From NCBI GenBank assembly GCA_021229015.1, contig CM037782.1, positions 36,688,912-36,752,911 of the forward strand: a stretch of DNA of 64,000 nt, given 5' to 3'. Of this stretch, positions 40,723-51,500 are shown in pieces. Under the pieces are notes generated by a model, which was given only the letters and a program-made list of their open reading frames with translations, made no database searches and had not been told where the DNA came from. Source of the stretch: Solen grandis (lineage: Eukaryota; Mollusca; Bivalvia; Adapedonta; Solenidae). The position numbers and the translations under genes are program-made. Positions within the stretch are counted from its first letter, which is position 1. Each line of letters begins with the position of its first letter.

Positions 40723-42305
40723 ATTCAGAAAGTTACTGTGAAATCTGTTGTGCTTAATGAACCTTTGGTTTCAGCATTAACTTTTTTTTATTATCATATT
40801 TAATGTATTTTATACATTATTGACACTTTATAATATATATACATGTACAATGTATGTCACAAAGGATGGTCATTGGCCACATAAAATTTGTTAAAAGAAA
40901 ACAAATATATTTTCTAGTCATTTTATTTTGCATTTGCATTTTGATCATGCATATAGGCATATATACATTTTTTTAGAGATTCTGTTTTGATGAAAATCTA
41001 TACTATTTAACAAGATGTACCAACCAATATTGGTTGAAATCTGTAGGTTGGTTGACCTGCTTCCATGTACATGATCCCTGCAAGTTCATAGTTCATAGGG
41101 TAAGGTCTCATTAAGAGATTGAAGGTTAAAATTAAGTATAATAGACATTGTCCAGGCTGTAACTTCCTCATGCATTGAAGATTTTTCAGAGAACTTGATA
41201 TAATTGGTCAGCTTGATTAGAGTTATTCAGTATGATGAGACGGCATGCAGGGATATGACCCAAGTTTCCTTAGCTTCATATTCAAGGTCACACTTAGACG
41301 TTGAAGGTCAAAAATGGGTAAAATACTTCCATAAGGAATACCAGTCCAGTTGTTTTTCTCTTGGAATTTCCACATCTCCTGTTTAAAACTGATTTACAGG
41401 TAAAACTTAAAACTGGTCATTTATACATTAAGCATGCTTTTATAGTGAAAAAAAAGTCAACATGATTATGTTTTTTTAAGTTATAAGGTGTATGTTAGAC
41501 TTACATTTTAGTGAGCAATGGTGCTAAAGGTATGCCATACCACTTTAAATATCTGAAAGTACTAGTGTACGCACATGTTGTATAAAATGCAGACTTCTGT
41601 ATTGTCTATAGTTTTGTTCTTGATCAGATATACTGTTTGATATATATGTATATTAAGGTTCTTTATTTTAATGTTACCTTATTTTTAAGATAATAAATGT
41701 ATGAATAATATGGAAGAAAAGTGTGAAACAATATTAGGGAGACAACCAACAAAAGAGAACCTCCAGTTTATATGATAAAAATAACTATAAATACCCAGTA
41801 ATGTTAATTTGAATTTTGAATCACTGAGGCATATTTTGACAAAAGCTTTTACACAATTATATTTAACAGAGAGGATTAGAAAGCAGTAGTTTTATTCAAG
41901 AAACATTGATTAGTAATATTTTTAGTAGTCTTCCATAATTTTGCGTTAGTATTTTTGAAATGTGGTCTTCCAGTTTTTAGCTGGAAAATTAAGGATCTCC
42001 TTTCCCATTGATTGTGAGGTCACCTTCTCACAAACAAAACCATGTGTTCTTGTGTAAACCAGGTCTACCATTGAATTGACTACCTACAATCCAAGGGTAG
42101 CTATTTGATTTTCTGTAAGTCAGTATGGATAGATCTGTAAACACTGGAAAAGTCCATTCTTGTAAATATTTTTAGAATAGTTGAATATAATTTTGATTAT
42201 CATATCACATTTTTGTTGTGGATTTGAACATAAACTTACTCTTTCTGATGTAATTATTACTTAAATTTAAAATGTCAAATTAACTGCATGCTTGTATAAC
42301 AGTTC
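40723..42305. other. Downstream flank of the receptor gene
   Basis: AT-rich, no gene found. 41000-41360 has 'ggttgaaatctgtaggttgg' and 'attcaaggtcacacttagac', which may be an old repeat core. Confidence 0.4.
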
Positions 42306-42480
42306 TTAACCCTTTACAACAGAACTTTAAATGGCATGTGAAACAATTGATTTTTCTTTGCCATGCAGACTGTGTAGAATCTGAGCTACAATTTTGTATG
42401 AGCAAATATAGGAGATCCTGATCAGACAGCTCTGTAGTGATCTAGGTCTGCTCTGTTTTCTGTAAAATTTATGTAAATGT
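42306..42480 (-). mobile_element. Family 3 TTAA MITE, one end only
   Basis: TTAACCCTTTAC at 42306, then the complement of the GTAGCTCAGATTCT and GGATCTCCT..TTTGCTCAT blocks of 6630-6843. The other end is not recognisable. Confidence 0.55.
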
Positions 42481-42858
42481 TGGAAAGAACCATAGTACTT
42501 TTCATAATAGATGATCTTGAAATCTAAATAGGTCAAACACTTGCCATAAAAACAAGAAAACAGCCTGAAACTTGAGATACTATTATTCAGTCTTGTTGCT
42601 TTTTCTTTTCATTTAAACTGATCTCAGTGACAGATTTCAAATCAGTATATACATGATTGTATCATTGTATTTTGCAACAGATTTTTGCATAAGAAAATTT
42701 CATTTGTAGTCATGTCACACTTTTGTTTTGCAGCTTAAGGCTACAAAGTTTGCAAGAATCAGTCTTACTCATTTTTAGTTGTAAGTTCAAATGCACTGTA
42801 CGCAGTCAAACCTGTATTAAATTGTCACGACAGGTTCGTGGCTCATTTAGATTTTTTT

Positions 42859-44112
42859 AGCTCGACTATTCAAAGAATAAGGAGGGCTACTCTTCTCACC
42901 CGAGTGTTGGCGTTGCAGTAACAGTTAAATTTTTGTACTACTTTTTTTTCACTGAATCCTTAGGGTTTTGATTTAATACTTGGAATACTTGTATATGACC
43001 ACCATCCCAAACTGTAGGCTAGAGGGGATATGTTAGATAGGGGATAAAGGGGATTTTGACCAAATTATGCCCCTTTTTTGACTTAGCATCTTGGTTAAGT
43101 TTTTTGTACCATCTCACTTTTTAACTGAACCCCTTTAGGTATTGTTTTGATACTTGGAATACTTGTATATGACCACCACCCCAACCTATCAAGAGGGGAT
43201 AACTCTGTCATTGATTTTGACTAAATTATGCCCCCTTTTTCGACTAAGAACCTAGGTTTAAGTTTTTGTACAACACTTTTAAGTCTCCCAAACGATGTTT
43301 GGTGACTTATTGTTATTACTCTGTTTTTCTTCTCTTTCTTCATTCCTCCTCCAGCAACTTTGTATGAGCCATATCTCAGAGGCTACTCAACCTATCTTTA
43401 CAAAACTTTACACACTTACAGTCCTCAATGAGTAATGATGCTTTCCTGATTTTTAGCTTGACTATTCAAAGAATATGAGAGCAATTGTAGTCGCCCTTTA
43501 TCGAAGTTGCAGCTTTTGGTTAAAGTTTTGCATGCAAGTTACTATCAACCTTATATCTCAATAACCATTTATGGTATTGACTTAAAGTTTATGAATATGT
43601 TCAGGGGCATCACACAACCAAGGTGGATAATCTTCACTGAATTTGATATGAATTATGACCCCTTTTTAACTTAGAAATTCTGGTAAAAGTTTTGCATGCT
43701 AGCTACTATCAGCCTTACATCTCAATAACCATTCATGGTATTGACTTGAAATGTTATGAATATGTTTAGGGGCATCAGACAAACAAGGTAGATAACTCTT
43801 GATGGAATATTTACATTATCCTTTTTGTTAAAGTTTTACATGCAAGGTACTTTTATGCCTATATCTCAGTATCCAGGCATGCAATTGATTTGAAACATCT
43901 TTAATATGTTCAGGGGTATCATACTATCAAGATAGATAACTCTTGATGGAATATGTTACAAGTAATAGCCCCTTTTTAACTTAGAAATGTATGGTTAAAG
44001 TTTTACATGCAAGGTTCTTTCATGCTTATGTCAGAGTCCAGGCATGGGATTGATTTGAAACATCTTTAATGAGTTAAGGGGTATCATACTATCAAGGAAG
44101 ATAACACTTGTT
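42859..44112 (+). mobile_element. Cluster of CTCGACTATTC and CTCCCAAACGATGTTTGG elements
   Basis: Head AGCTCGACTATTCAAAGAATAAGG at 42859. A second family head AAGTCTCCCAAACGATGTTTGG at 43281. A third head AGCTTGACTATTCAAAGAATATG at 43455. The last is followed by four monomers with 'aaagttttgcatgcaag' and 'tatctcaataaccat', ending ACACTTGTT at 44112. Only the last has an end. Confidence 0.6.
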
Positions 44113-44250
44113 TATTATTATTATTTATTTCATGTCTTTTCTTTATAGTGCAATTCAAACGTAAAGTTCATTTTTTTTTCACACTGATATTTTATAATTT
44201 ATAATGAGGTTTGGCTAGTCATCATGAATATATGATTTTATATATCTTTT

Positions 44251-44894
44251 AGCTCATCGGAGTACACAGTGTTTCATTCAATGTTTGTTACTGTGATCAC
44301 CTTGCTTTTGTCCTTGTTGTGCTTCATTCTCATCATTATCTCTCCCGCCAAAGGTGGTTGGGGGATGTGGTAATAGTATCCGTCCCCCCCCAGTTTTGTC
44401 TGGCTCATAACTCAAAGTGTTTGAGATATCAACTTGAAACTTCATAGGTGGATGGATCTCATTGAGGAGGAGATCAGTGCACAAGAATTATGACTCTACC
44501 TTTCATAATTTTGAGTTATTGCCTTTGTTATTTTTCAGGCTTAATATTTGTCTAGAGCATAAGTAAAAAAAGTATTTTGAGGTATCAACTTTCATAGTTG
44601 GGTAGATCACATTGAGGAGGAGTACAGTGCACAAGAATGATAACTCTACCCTTCATAATTGTTTTGAATTATTGCCCTGTGAAGGAAAAAATCAAACATT
44701 TTACCTGTAGACCTCAAAATAGGGGAATTAGTACCATAGGTCTTTGCATGGGTCACTTCAAACATCAGTCTTCATTACCAAAAAAAAAAATAAATGAATT
44801 ATTCTATTCTTGATCACATCTAACAATCTGTTCTCCATCACATCTAACAAGCAAGCATTCAGCATGGGATGGCCATGTCAACATGACTCTTGTT
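44251..44894 (+). mobile_element. AGCTCACC-related element, short
   Basis: Head AGCTCATCGGAGTACACAGTG at 44251, two monomers with 'catagttgggtagatcacattgagga' variants, tail hairpin GTCAACATGAC followed by TCTTGTT at 44888-44894. Confidence 0.55.
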
Positions 44895-46193
44895 AATTTT
44901 GATAGCTCTGAAATAATTTGGCAGAAACTAATAAAAATTGGCATGATTGATCCTTGAGTGCCCCATCCACTAAACAAACTTGATCCATGTAGAACTCCAC
45001 TGGTATTGCAAACAGAATTGTGTTTAAAGGGTAAGAAAAGTTATTCATCATAAAAACAAAAGGTTCTGCAGAATTCATGTTCATTTGGTACAGAACACAT
45101 ATTTGGTTAGAAAGAAGAGTAAATTAATATTTTTCATACATAATATTTAGTGAGAGTTAAATTAACTCTAATAAAACAATTCACACTGCTTGCCTTTACC
45201 TTATTTCATGGAGCACAATGTTTTTATCTCAACCAATTACCACAAGAACAAAAATTAATTTGATCTCATGGAAATTTGATCAAAGTGAAGGTGGGGCTGG
45301 TTGTTGTTTTTTTAACATAAAAACTTCAACATAGAAACCCTTTAAGTCTGCCTTGAAACAGTTTGCCCTCTTTGCAGAAATTCATTCAAACTTCATATCT
45401 CCCTGACAAAAGAGTACTGAAACAAAGATGATCCCTCTGGAAGGAAGGCTTGTTGTCTAAAATTATCTTTGTTAAAACTTCTTCATTGTGATTGTTACTT
45501 AACAAAAATAATCAAATTGCAAGCACAATTGTTGAAAGATGGATGATTCTTTACAAATGAGATTCTCAAAGGGTTGTGCTGGTTATATGTAGTTAGGAGT
45601 AAAGCCAGCTGTTGCAGGATAATCTGGCCACCGTTTTGAGATCTAAGTGTAATTAAGGCTGATGGTATTCAGGTAAATGTTAAAGGCCTCTGTGGTAAAG
45701 TAAGTGAAATGCATTTTACAGTCTAAGTTTCATGCCGTTGGCACATTCACCGATTTACAATATTTATCCTGGTCATCTGGCTATCAATCTCCCTGGGGGT
45801 GAAGAGAAACAGTGCAGGGTAAATTTCTTGCTCAAGGTAATTAGCAGTGTCCTTGGCAGGACTCAAACTCAGAACCCCTTGATCCTGTAGAGCATGTCCT
45901 TCCACTGTTGCTCTTGTTTTTTTAATAGGACAAGTCTTTGTATATCTGAAAGTTTTGACATAAGGATTCAGAGAGAGAGATAACCCTAGAATGACCCAAA
46001 ATCAAATGCAATATTTCCTTGATATCTATTTTAATTATTTTAAGGTATGGTTGCTACATTCTTATTGATTTAAACATTTCGATCAAATTATATTGAACAA
46101 GATAGACAGATAAACTGTAAGTAAAAGTTTGTCTTCCATTGATACTCTGCATTACCTATATAGACATACATGTAATCCTGTCAATCTATTTTT
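44895..46193. other. Decayed repeats
   Basis: 44900-45010 resembles AGCTCACC-family monomers ('cttgatccatgtagaactcc'). 45720-45900 has 'cttgctcaaggtaattagcagtg' and 'ggcaggactcaaactcagaacc', a tRNA-like remnant on the minus strand. CTCTTGTT at 45911-45918 may be a 3' end. Confidence 0.45.
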
Positions 46194-46327
46194 GTGTCAG
46201 CTGCTGTAAGCAGAGGTGACACATAGGGATCACTTTTCCGTTGTCTGTCTGTACGTCCGTCGGTCTGTCCATCACACTTTTTCCATCATGCTTCAGCAGG
46301 TGACACATATGTTCCAGAGAACACTCT
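46194..46327 (+). repeat. GTGTCACC family, short copy
   Basis: Head GTGTCAGCTGCTGTAAGCAGAGGTGACAC, then CCGTTGTCTGTCTGTACGTCC and 'ccatcacactttttcc', and a tail GTTCCAGAGAACACTC followed by Ts. It has head and tail with almost no core. Confidence 0.65.
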
Positions 46328-47120
46328 TTTTTTTATATTGATTACATTCTGAGATTACTTTGTTACTTGATTTGTTTTTGATAGCATGAAACTGTGTATG
46401 TGATACAAGTATACATGTAGTTAGTAACTGAATACTAATATGATAAACACATAATAAATATAGAATTAAATCACTTGTTTCTGTTTTATACATATATCTC
46501 TTTACACGTTTTCTACAATCTTCTTTCATCTTTTCTCTTCTTTATAAGAATGCAAGATAGGTAAAATAATGGTGGATGTTAAATATATTACGATCATAAT
46601 GTCCCTATAGAAAAAAGGCAGTATGATTATATATCAATATACATGTGTAGTATGAATGATAAAAAGTTGTTCTCTTATATATAATGAGCAGTATATTAAT
46701 ATCTTAACATTTTCAGCTATTCAGCCTTCCTTCTCCATACACACAGTTAAATCCTAAACTAAGAGGGGAAAATACAAACTAACTAAAGTGCACGATCTTT
46801 AAACTCAGAATAGCTTATAGTAGGGATTTACTTTAGTCAGATTGAGAAAAACACTGCCTATTTTATATTTTATGTTCGTTTTTTATCTCTCGTGGCATGT
46901 TTCTGAAAATAAAAGAAATAATGAGTAAAAAGATGGAAAGAACAAAAGAAGGATTTATTTTGGTAATTTGAGGAAACCATTTTGTTCTTTGTTCTTCCTA
47001 TTTTGTTAATATGTTCTTTGCTCTCTCATGTTTGTCAAAGCAGGTGCATTTTAAGTCGTAACCTACCCAAACCCGTTATTTTTGCCATTTCCATTCTCTT
47101 TTCCTCAGCATTCTTTTATT
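46328..47120. other. Unrecognised AT-rich stretch
   Basis: No gene or bounded repeat seen. Confidence 0.4.
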
Positions 47121-47574
47121 ATACCGCCCTTCAAAGAAGATAGGGGCATATTGTTTTGCAAATGTCGGTCCGTCTGTCCATAGACCACTTTGTTTTCGAT
47201 AAATAACTGGAGAACTCTTGGGCCCTCATTCCTTAAACTTCATAGGGTGGTTAGTCATGACTAGGAGATGACCCCAATCAATTTTGGGGTCACTTGGTCA
47301 AAGGTCAAGGTCACAGTGACCTTGCTGGGAGTGGGGGGATCGTAGGGGGACATATGTGTCATTCCGAAAACTCGTGTTATACTTATGTCTCGGTTACTAG
47401 GCATGGATTGATTTACGACTTCACAAACATATTCAGGGAATATTATCAAGGTAGATCATTTTTACTTTTCTTATACCTGGGGTATGTGAAAGGCAAAAAC
47501 TGAAAAAGATTTCATTTGTTTTATCAACAAGCATTTTGAATGATTGAGTGTGCTGTCCTCTGACAGCTCTTGTT
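47121..47574 (+). mobile_element. ATACCGCCCTTC family element
   Basis: Head ATACCGCCCTTCAAAGAAG, a GTCGGTCCGTCTGTCC stretch, a core with CACTTGGTCAAAGGTCAAGG, and a tail hairpin CTGTCCTCTGACAG followed by CTCTTGTT at 47567-47574. The part after ~47390 looks like CTCGACTATTC-family core, so the copy may be chimeric. Confidence 0.6.
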
Positions 47575-47684
47575 ATGTTGTTTACAAGATCCATACTGGA
47601 TATCCAAATTCAGTGCCCTCTGGCAGGTAAGCTATACATGCACCTGTTTGCTTGTTAACCATCGCTATACAAAAGATAAATGTG

Positions 47685-47705
47685 CTTGCATGACAAGCTC
47701 TTGTT
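47685..47705 (+). repeat. Isolated element 3' end (hairpin plus CTCTTGTT)
   Basis: CTTGCATGACAAG followed by CTCTTGTT has the same plan as the tail at 47553-47574. No matching head was identified. Confidence 0.4.
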
Positions 47706-48466
47706 TATGCGTGTGACATTTCTTTTACAAATGCACAACAATCACTCATATGATTTACTGGTATTTATCATTTTGTAGAACTCAAGGAATGATAACTCTG
47801 CAATGATGCATAAATGGTAAAAATTATCTATCAAAATACTATGAATGAAATTGTGTGACGTAAGCGTTGAAAGTTTGCTAGACATGAAGTGCAGCAGTTC
47901 ATACACCTCTGGCATGTAATATGTCATTTGGTTAGGCATATGGCAAATAAAATTGTCGTTCATTGAAACATGTTCCACGTTCACAGTAAAATGACATATT
48001 AGCTACAGTATCCATTTGACGTGGAAAAATCAATAGAAGTCCCAAATAACAAGCCACTTGACTTCATCCTTTTATGCTTAACACAATATTGGGACACTCA
48101 GTCCTTTGATTTATTTTGAGAGTGTAGATTTTATTGCTATTTTTCCTGTCGCTTTCAGGAATCAAACCTAGATCCCCCACTTCAAGAGACTTGATCACTG
48201 TGCTCATATTACAAGTCATAAGTACAGTACAAAGAAACTCAATATGAATAGCTGAATTTGATGTACATGTACCTAGGTAATTAACTATACATAATGACAG
48301 AAGTGACTGAACTGGTAGATCTACTTTTGATGGATGTCTTAGCAGGAGCAGTGCAGGTAGTGGTGATGATTGCAAAGATAGTGTTGCTACTGACTTTGTT
48401 ATCAACCAGTGCCATCAACATATAAATAGCAAACATTGATATTCACAAAACCAAACATGCTCATTT
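47706..48466. other. Unrecognised stretch with one tRNA-like remnant
   Basis: 48150-48215 ('ggaatcaaacctagatccccc') is a degenerate tRNA-derived head on the minus strand. The 113-residue open frame across this region shows no family feature. Confidence 0.4.
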
Positions 48467-48744
48467 AACAAGAGTGTTCTCTGGAACACGTGTCACCTAC
48501 TGAAGCGTGACGGAAAAAGTGAGACAGACGGTTGTGCAGCCCCACATAAGAGGTAGGGGCCATTTCTTTTTCTTTCTTTTTTTGTGTGGCCATGGCCCCT
48601 TATTCCATTGTTGCAGAATGAAGTCAATTGTTCTCTTTTGTTCTGTTTACCTTTAGATGGCCCTTAATCTAATCTGGCCGCATGGACAGACAGACGACGG
48701 AAAAGCAATCCCTATGTGTCACCTCTGCTTACAGCAGGTGACAC
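48467..48744 (-). mobile_element. GTGTCACC family element, complete short copy
   Basis: On the minus strand it starts with hairpin GTGTCACCTGCTGTAAGC..GGTGACAC (48744-48716), then CCGTCGTCTGTCTGTCC, a short core, and ends GTTCCAGAGAACACTCTTGTT (48487-48467). It gives both ends of this family in one copy. Confidence 0.75.
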
Positions 48745-49397
48745 AAAACCATTTACACTTATCATAATACAAATTCAGCAAACACTGCTTTAAATATACT
48801 GGTGCTATAAATTATACAGACAGCAAACAAAATACATGAAGATGTATGTTTTAGTTGTATACAGACAAGTGCTGGTGTAGATATGTCGCATATTACAAAT
48901 TTGATTGAAAGGTTCATTGTATGGAATTCAGAAATACGGAATAAAACATTTTAATATAGGAATGTTTATTGAAAAATTAAGCAAATAGCAAGCTGTAATA
49001 TGATATAAAAGTGCCAAAAAAACAACAACAACTTACCAACGTAACATGTACAATGATAAAACTATACCTGTATTAACAAATACTTGTATTAACAAACAAC
49101 TCGAACTGAAACAAGTACTTGGGTGCCTGCATGTTGGGTAGAAAATTTCTGGTACCAAGGAAGAAATTATTACCAGTTTCACGATGTCCGCCTTTTCTAT
49201 TATGATACTTTGTGTACTTTGTTTCTTTATAACGTTTACATACGTCAATAGCCATTTTTTAATGATAACCTTTAAAACAGAATTTTATCTTCACATGCTT
49301 AAAGATGGAATGTATTTTGGGTGTACAAAGTCTGTATCATATTGAAATGTGTTAGTAATTACAGGTGGTTAAGCAATAAAAAAAAATTAAAAAAAAA
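48745..49397. other. Unrecognised AT-rich stretch
   Basis: Two overlapping minus-strand open frames at 49033-49255 have no recognisable domain. I leave them unannotated. Confidence 0.35.
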
Positions 49398-49910
49398 TTG
49401 ATTATATACTTTAACCACACGTTACATTTGCCATCGTATGTGAAAGATACCACCGACTTTATAAATAAGGTGAGGAATATTAAAATTAAGAGTAGTACAT
49501 CATATCTAGCAACTCTAGATGTATCATCTCTATATACTAACATTCCCCATAATGACGGCATAAATGCTTGTAAATTTTTCTTGCAACAAGATGGACACCA
49601 CAACAAATTGTCGAGTGATGAAATTGCTCGTTTATTGAAGCTTGTACTTGAAAATAATTATTTTGAATTTGACAATGAATTTTACCTACAGAAGATGGGT
49701 ACAGCAATGGGAAGCTCGATGGCGTCTACCTATGCGTCATTATTCATGGGAAAACTTGAACAGGATTTCACCAAGACATGTAAAATAAAACCCTCTGTAT
49801 GTTTAAGATTTCTTGACACATCTTTATTATATGGGATCATTCACTTGAAGAGTTAGAAACATTTATTGACAACTTAAATAATTTTCATCCGATTATTAAT
49901 TTTACATGTG
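49398..49910 (+). pseudogene. Penelope-like element reverse transcriptase, fragment
   Basis: The frame from ~49413 has LPSYVKDTTDFINK, then LATLDVSSLYTNIPH (RT motif A with the catalytic Asp) and GTAMGSSMASTYASLFMG (motif B). Both are typical of Penelope-like elements. In the next motif the frame reads CLRFLD and then TSLLY. The expected continuation (IFIIWDHSLEELETFIDNL) is open in the -1 frame from 49816, so one base has been lost at the catalytic Asp-Asp. No GIY-YIG endonuclease domain is present; a SINE head follows from ~49911. The N-terminal part is missing. Confidence 0.85.
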
Positions 49911-50000
49911 GGGGCCGCCGTGGCAGAGCGGTTACAGTCGTGGACTACAAATCTCTCAGCCCCTCACCGCTGTGGGTTCGAATCCCGGTAGGGACTTCGG
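49911..50000 (+). mobile_element. SINE A, head only, cut by the gap
   Basis: The tRNA-like head has 'ggccgccgtggcagagcgg' and B box GGGTTCGAATCCC. It matches 51230-51320 closely and runs into the N run. Confidence 0.8.
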
Positions 50001-50100
50001 NNNNNNNNNNNNNNNNNNNNNNNNNNNNNNNNNNNNNNNNNNNNNNNNNNNNNNNNNNNNNNNNNNNNNNNNNNNNNNNNNNNNNNNNNNNNNNNNNNNN
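50001..50100. other. Assembly gap (100 N)
   Basis: A fixed-size run of N that follows a SINE head. The true length and content are unknown. Confidence 0.99.
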
Positions 50101-50259
50101 GATCGGGATCTCATCTGTTTGCTCATACAATATTGTATCTCAGTCTGAAGAAAAATCTATTGTTTCATATACAACTTGAATTTCCGTAGATCTTAATATT
50201 CATTTAAGTTATAAATTCGGAAATTTGTACAATGATATATATGAGGCAAAGGGGGTTAA
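50101..50259 (+). mobile_element. Family 3 TTAA MITE, 3' part
   Basis: It begins after the gap with GATCTCATCTGTTTGCTCAT, continues as in 6630-6843, and ends AAAGGGGG TTAA at 50256-50259. Confidence 0.6.
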
Positions 50260-50388
50260 ACTATTGTGCTATGTAAATATAATGATGGACGACACGAAGT
50301 AATGGAGATCCCAGAGTCACATTATGAGTATTCCATTTCAACCTCTGCAAACATCAATCTCATTTAAATCAGATTCAGTATGCTAACT

Positions 50389-50745
50389 GGATCTGACCAC
50401 ATCGTATAGAGGGTCGTCTTAGATTGACCTTTAAACCAATCAAATCGGCAGCTACAGAATCGTTCGGTATAACCAGAGTAAATAACCGCATTCATCTCGC
50501 AATAGGGTAGAAAGATGTGTAAGCGCCGGGTAGCTCATTCGGTAGAGCATTCGCTCTGTATAAGCAAAAGGCCCGGGTTCGAGTCCCAGTCAAGCTGCAC
50601 ATTTTTCTAACCCTGTGACAAATGTTTTACCGAAATCAGTTAGAAACGCGCTATTTGATTGGTTTAAAATCGAGCACTTGTTTATTTATATAAAATACTT
50701 TAAAGGTCAATCTGATGTGAACCCATATGAAATGTTGTCAGATCC
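50389..50745. mobile_element. Imperfect inverted-repeat element
   Basis: Three arm segments pair in order: GGATCTGAC (50389-50397) with GTCAGATCC (50737-50745); AGATTGACCTTTAA (50421-50434) with TTAAAGGTCAATCT (50700-50713); ACCAATCAAAT (50435-50445) with ATTTGATTGGT (50653-50663). The true outer ends may lie further out. Superfamily unknown. Confidence 0.65.
50518..50620 (+). mobile_element. Solo LTR of the tRNA-like TRIM family
   Basis: It starts TGTAAGCGCCGGG and ends CCCTGTGACA, 103 bases. A box TAGCTCATTCGG at 50531-50542, B box GGTTCGAGTCC at 50576-50586 (better than in the 256-603 copy), TTTTT at 50602-50606. Flanks GATG and AATG may be a diverged four-base target duplication. There is no primer site after it, so it is a solo LTR. 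Confidence 0.75.
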
Positions 50746-51229
50746 TAATCGCGGTTAATAGAGGAGCGCAAATTAGGATATGATTTTTATGAGATTGTGC
50801 AAATATAGCATTGGTAGCTCCTTGCCGACGCTAAGAATAAATATAAGAAAATTACAGACTCGAATTCCAGTTGCAATTTATTATTCCTGTTTTAAGAAAT
50901 ATTCCAACTACAGGTCCAAGTTTTTCCTTCATAACTGACAAAATGTGTTTGAAAATTAACTTCATTTTAATATGACTAATTTTTAGAGAGCAAAAAAAAA
51001 AATAAAAAAAAAATGACGCTACTCTCTTCTAATTATTGAAGTTTTGCGTAGCGCTAAGTATCAGAATTATGTGGCAGGAAGTGGTAGCATGTTATATGAC
51101 TTGATTGTAACATAGTCTCAAAATGACTGAAATATGAAACACACCGACACAGGGACGAAAATCCAGCAAACATATATATCAATACCGTTGAAGTTTGCAA
51201 ACCGAAAATATGGTTCGATGATCATTTAG
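50746..51229. other. Spacer with a SINE tail fragment
   Basis: 51110-51150 ('acatagtctcaaaatgactgaaat') is a short SINE-tail remnant. Otherwise nothing recognised. Confidence 0.4.
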
Positions 51230-51500
51230 GGGGCCTCCGTGGCCGAGAGGGTAAAGTCTTTAACTTTAACACTCACTCAGCCCCTCACCGCGTGGGTTCG
51301 AATCCCGGCAGGGTCACTCGGATTTTCATGTGAGGAAGCCTTCCAGCTGGCTTGCGGTAGGTCGGTGGTTCTACACGGATGCCTCCGTACATTCGGGGTC
51401 TTCCTCCGCCTGTAATTAGCTGGACGTCGCTATATGACTGAAATACTGTCGCAGCGACGGTAAACTCAAATAGTCAAGTCAACAAGTCAAGTCAAGTCAA
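51230..51500 (+). mobile_element. SINE A, full length
   Basis: Head GGGGCCTCCGTGGCCGAGAGG with B box GGGTTCGAATCCC. A long extra arm before the B box suggests a Ser- or Leu-type tRNA ancestor. The conserved body ('gcctgtaattagctggacg', 'tgactgaaatactgtcgcag') is followed by a (TCAAG)n tail at 51474-51500. This is the reference copy for 36330 and 49911. Confidence 0.85.

Noticed and set aside
48064..48405. 113-residue minus-strand open frame
   Set aside because: Crosses a tRNA-like remnant and simple sequence; no family feature.
49033..49255. Two overlapping minus-strand open frames near the Penelope fragment
   Set aside because: No domain recognised, and the strand is opposite to the RT fragment. 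Left as unknown.
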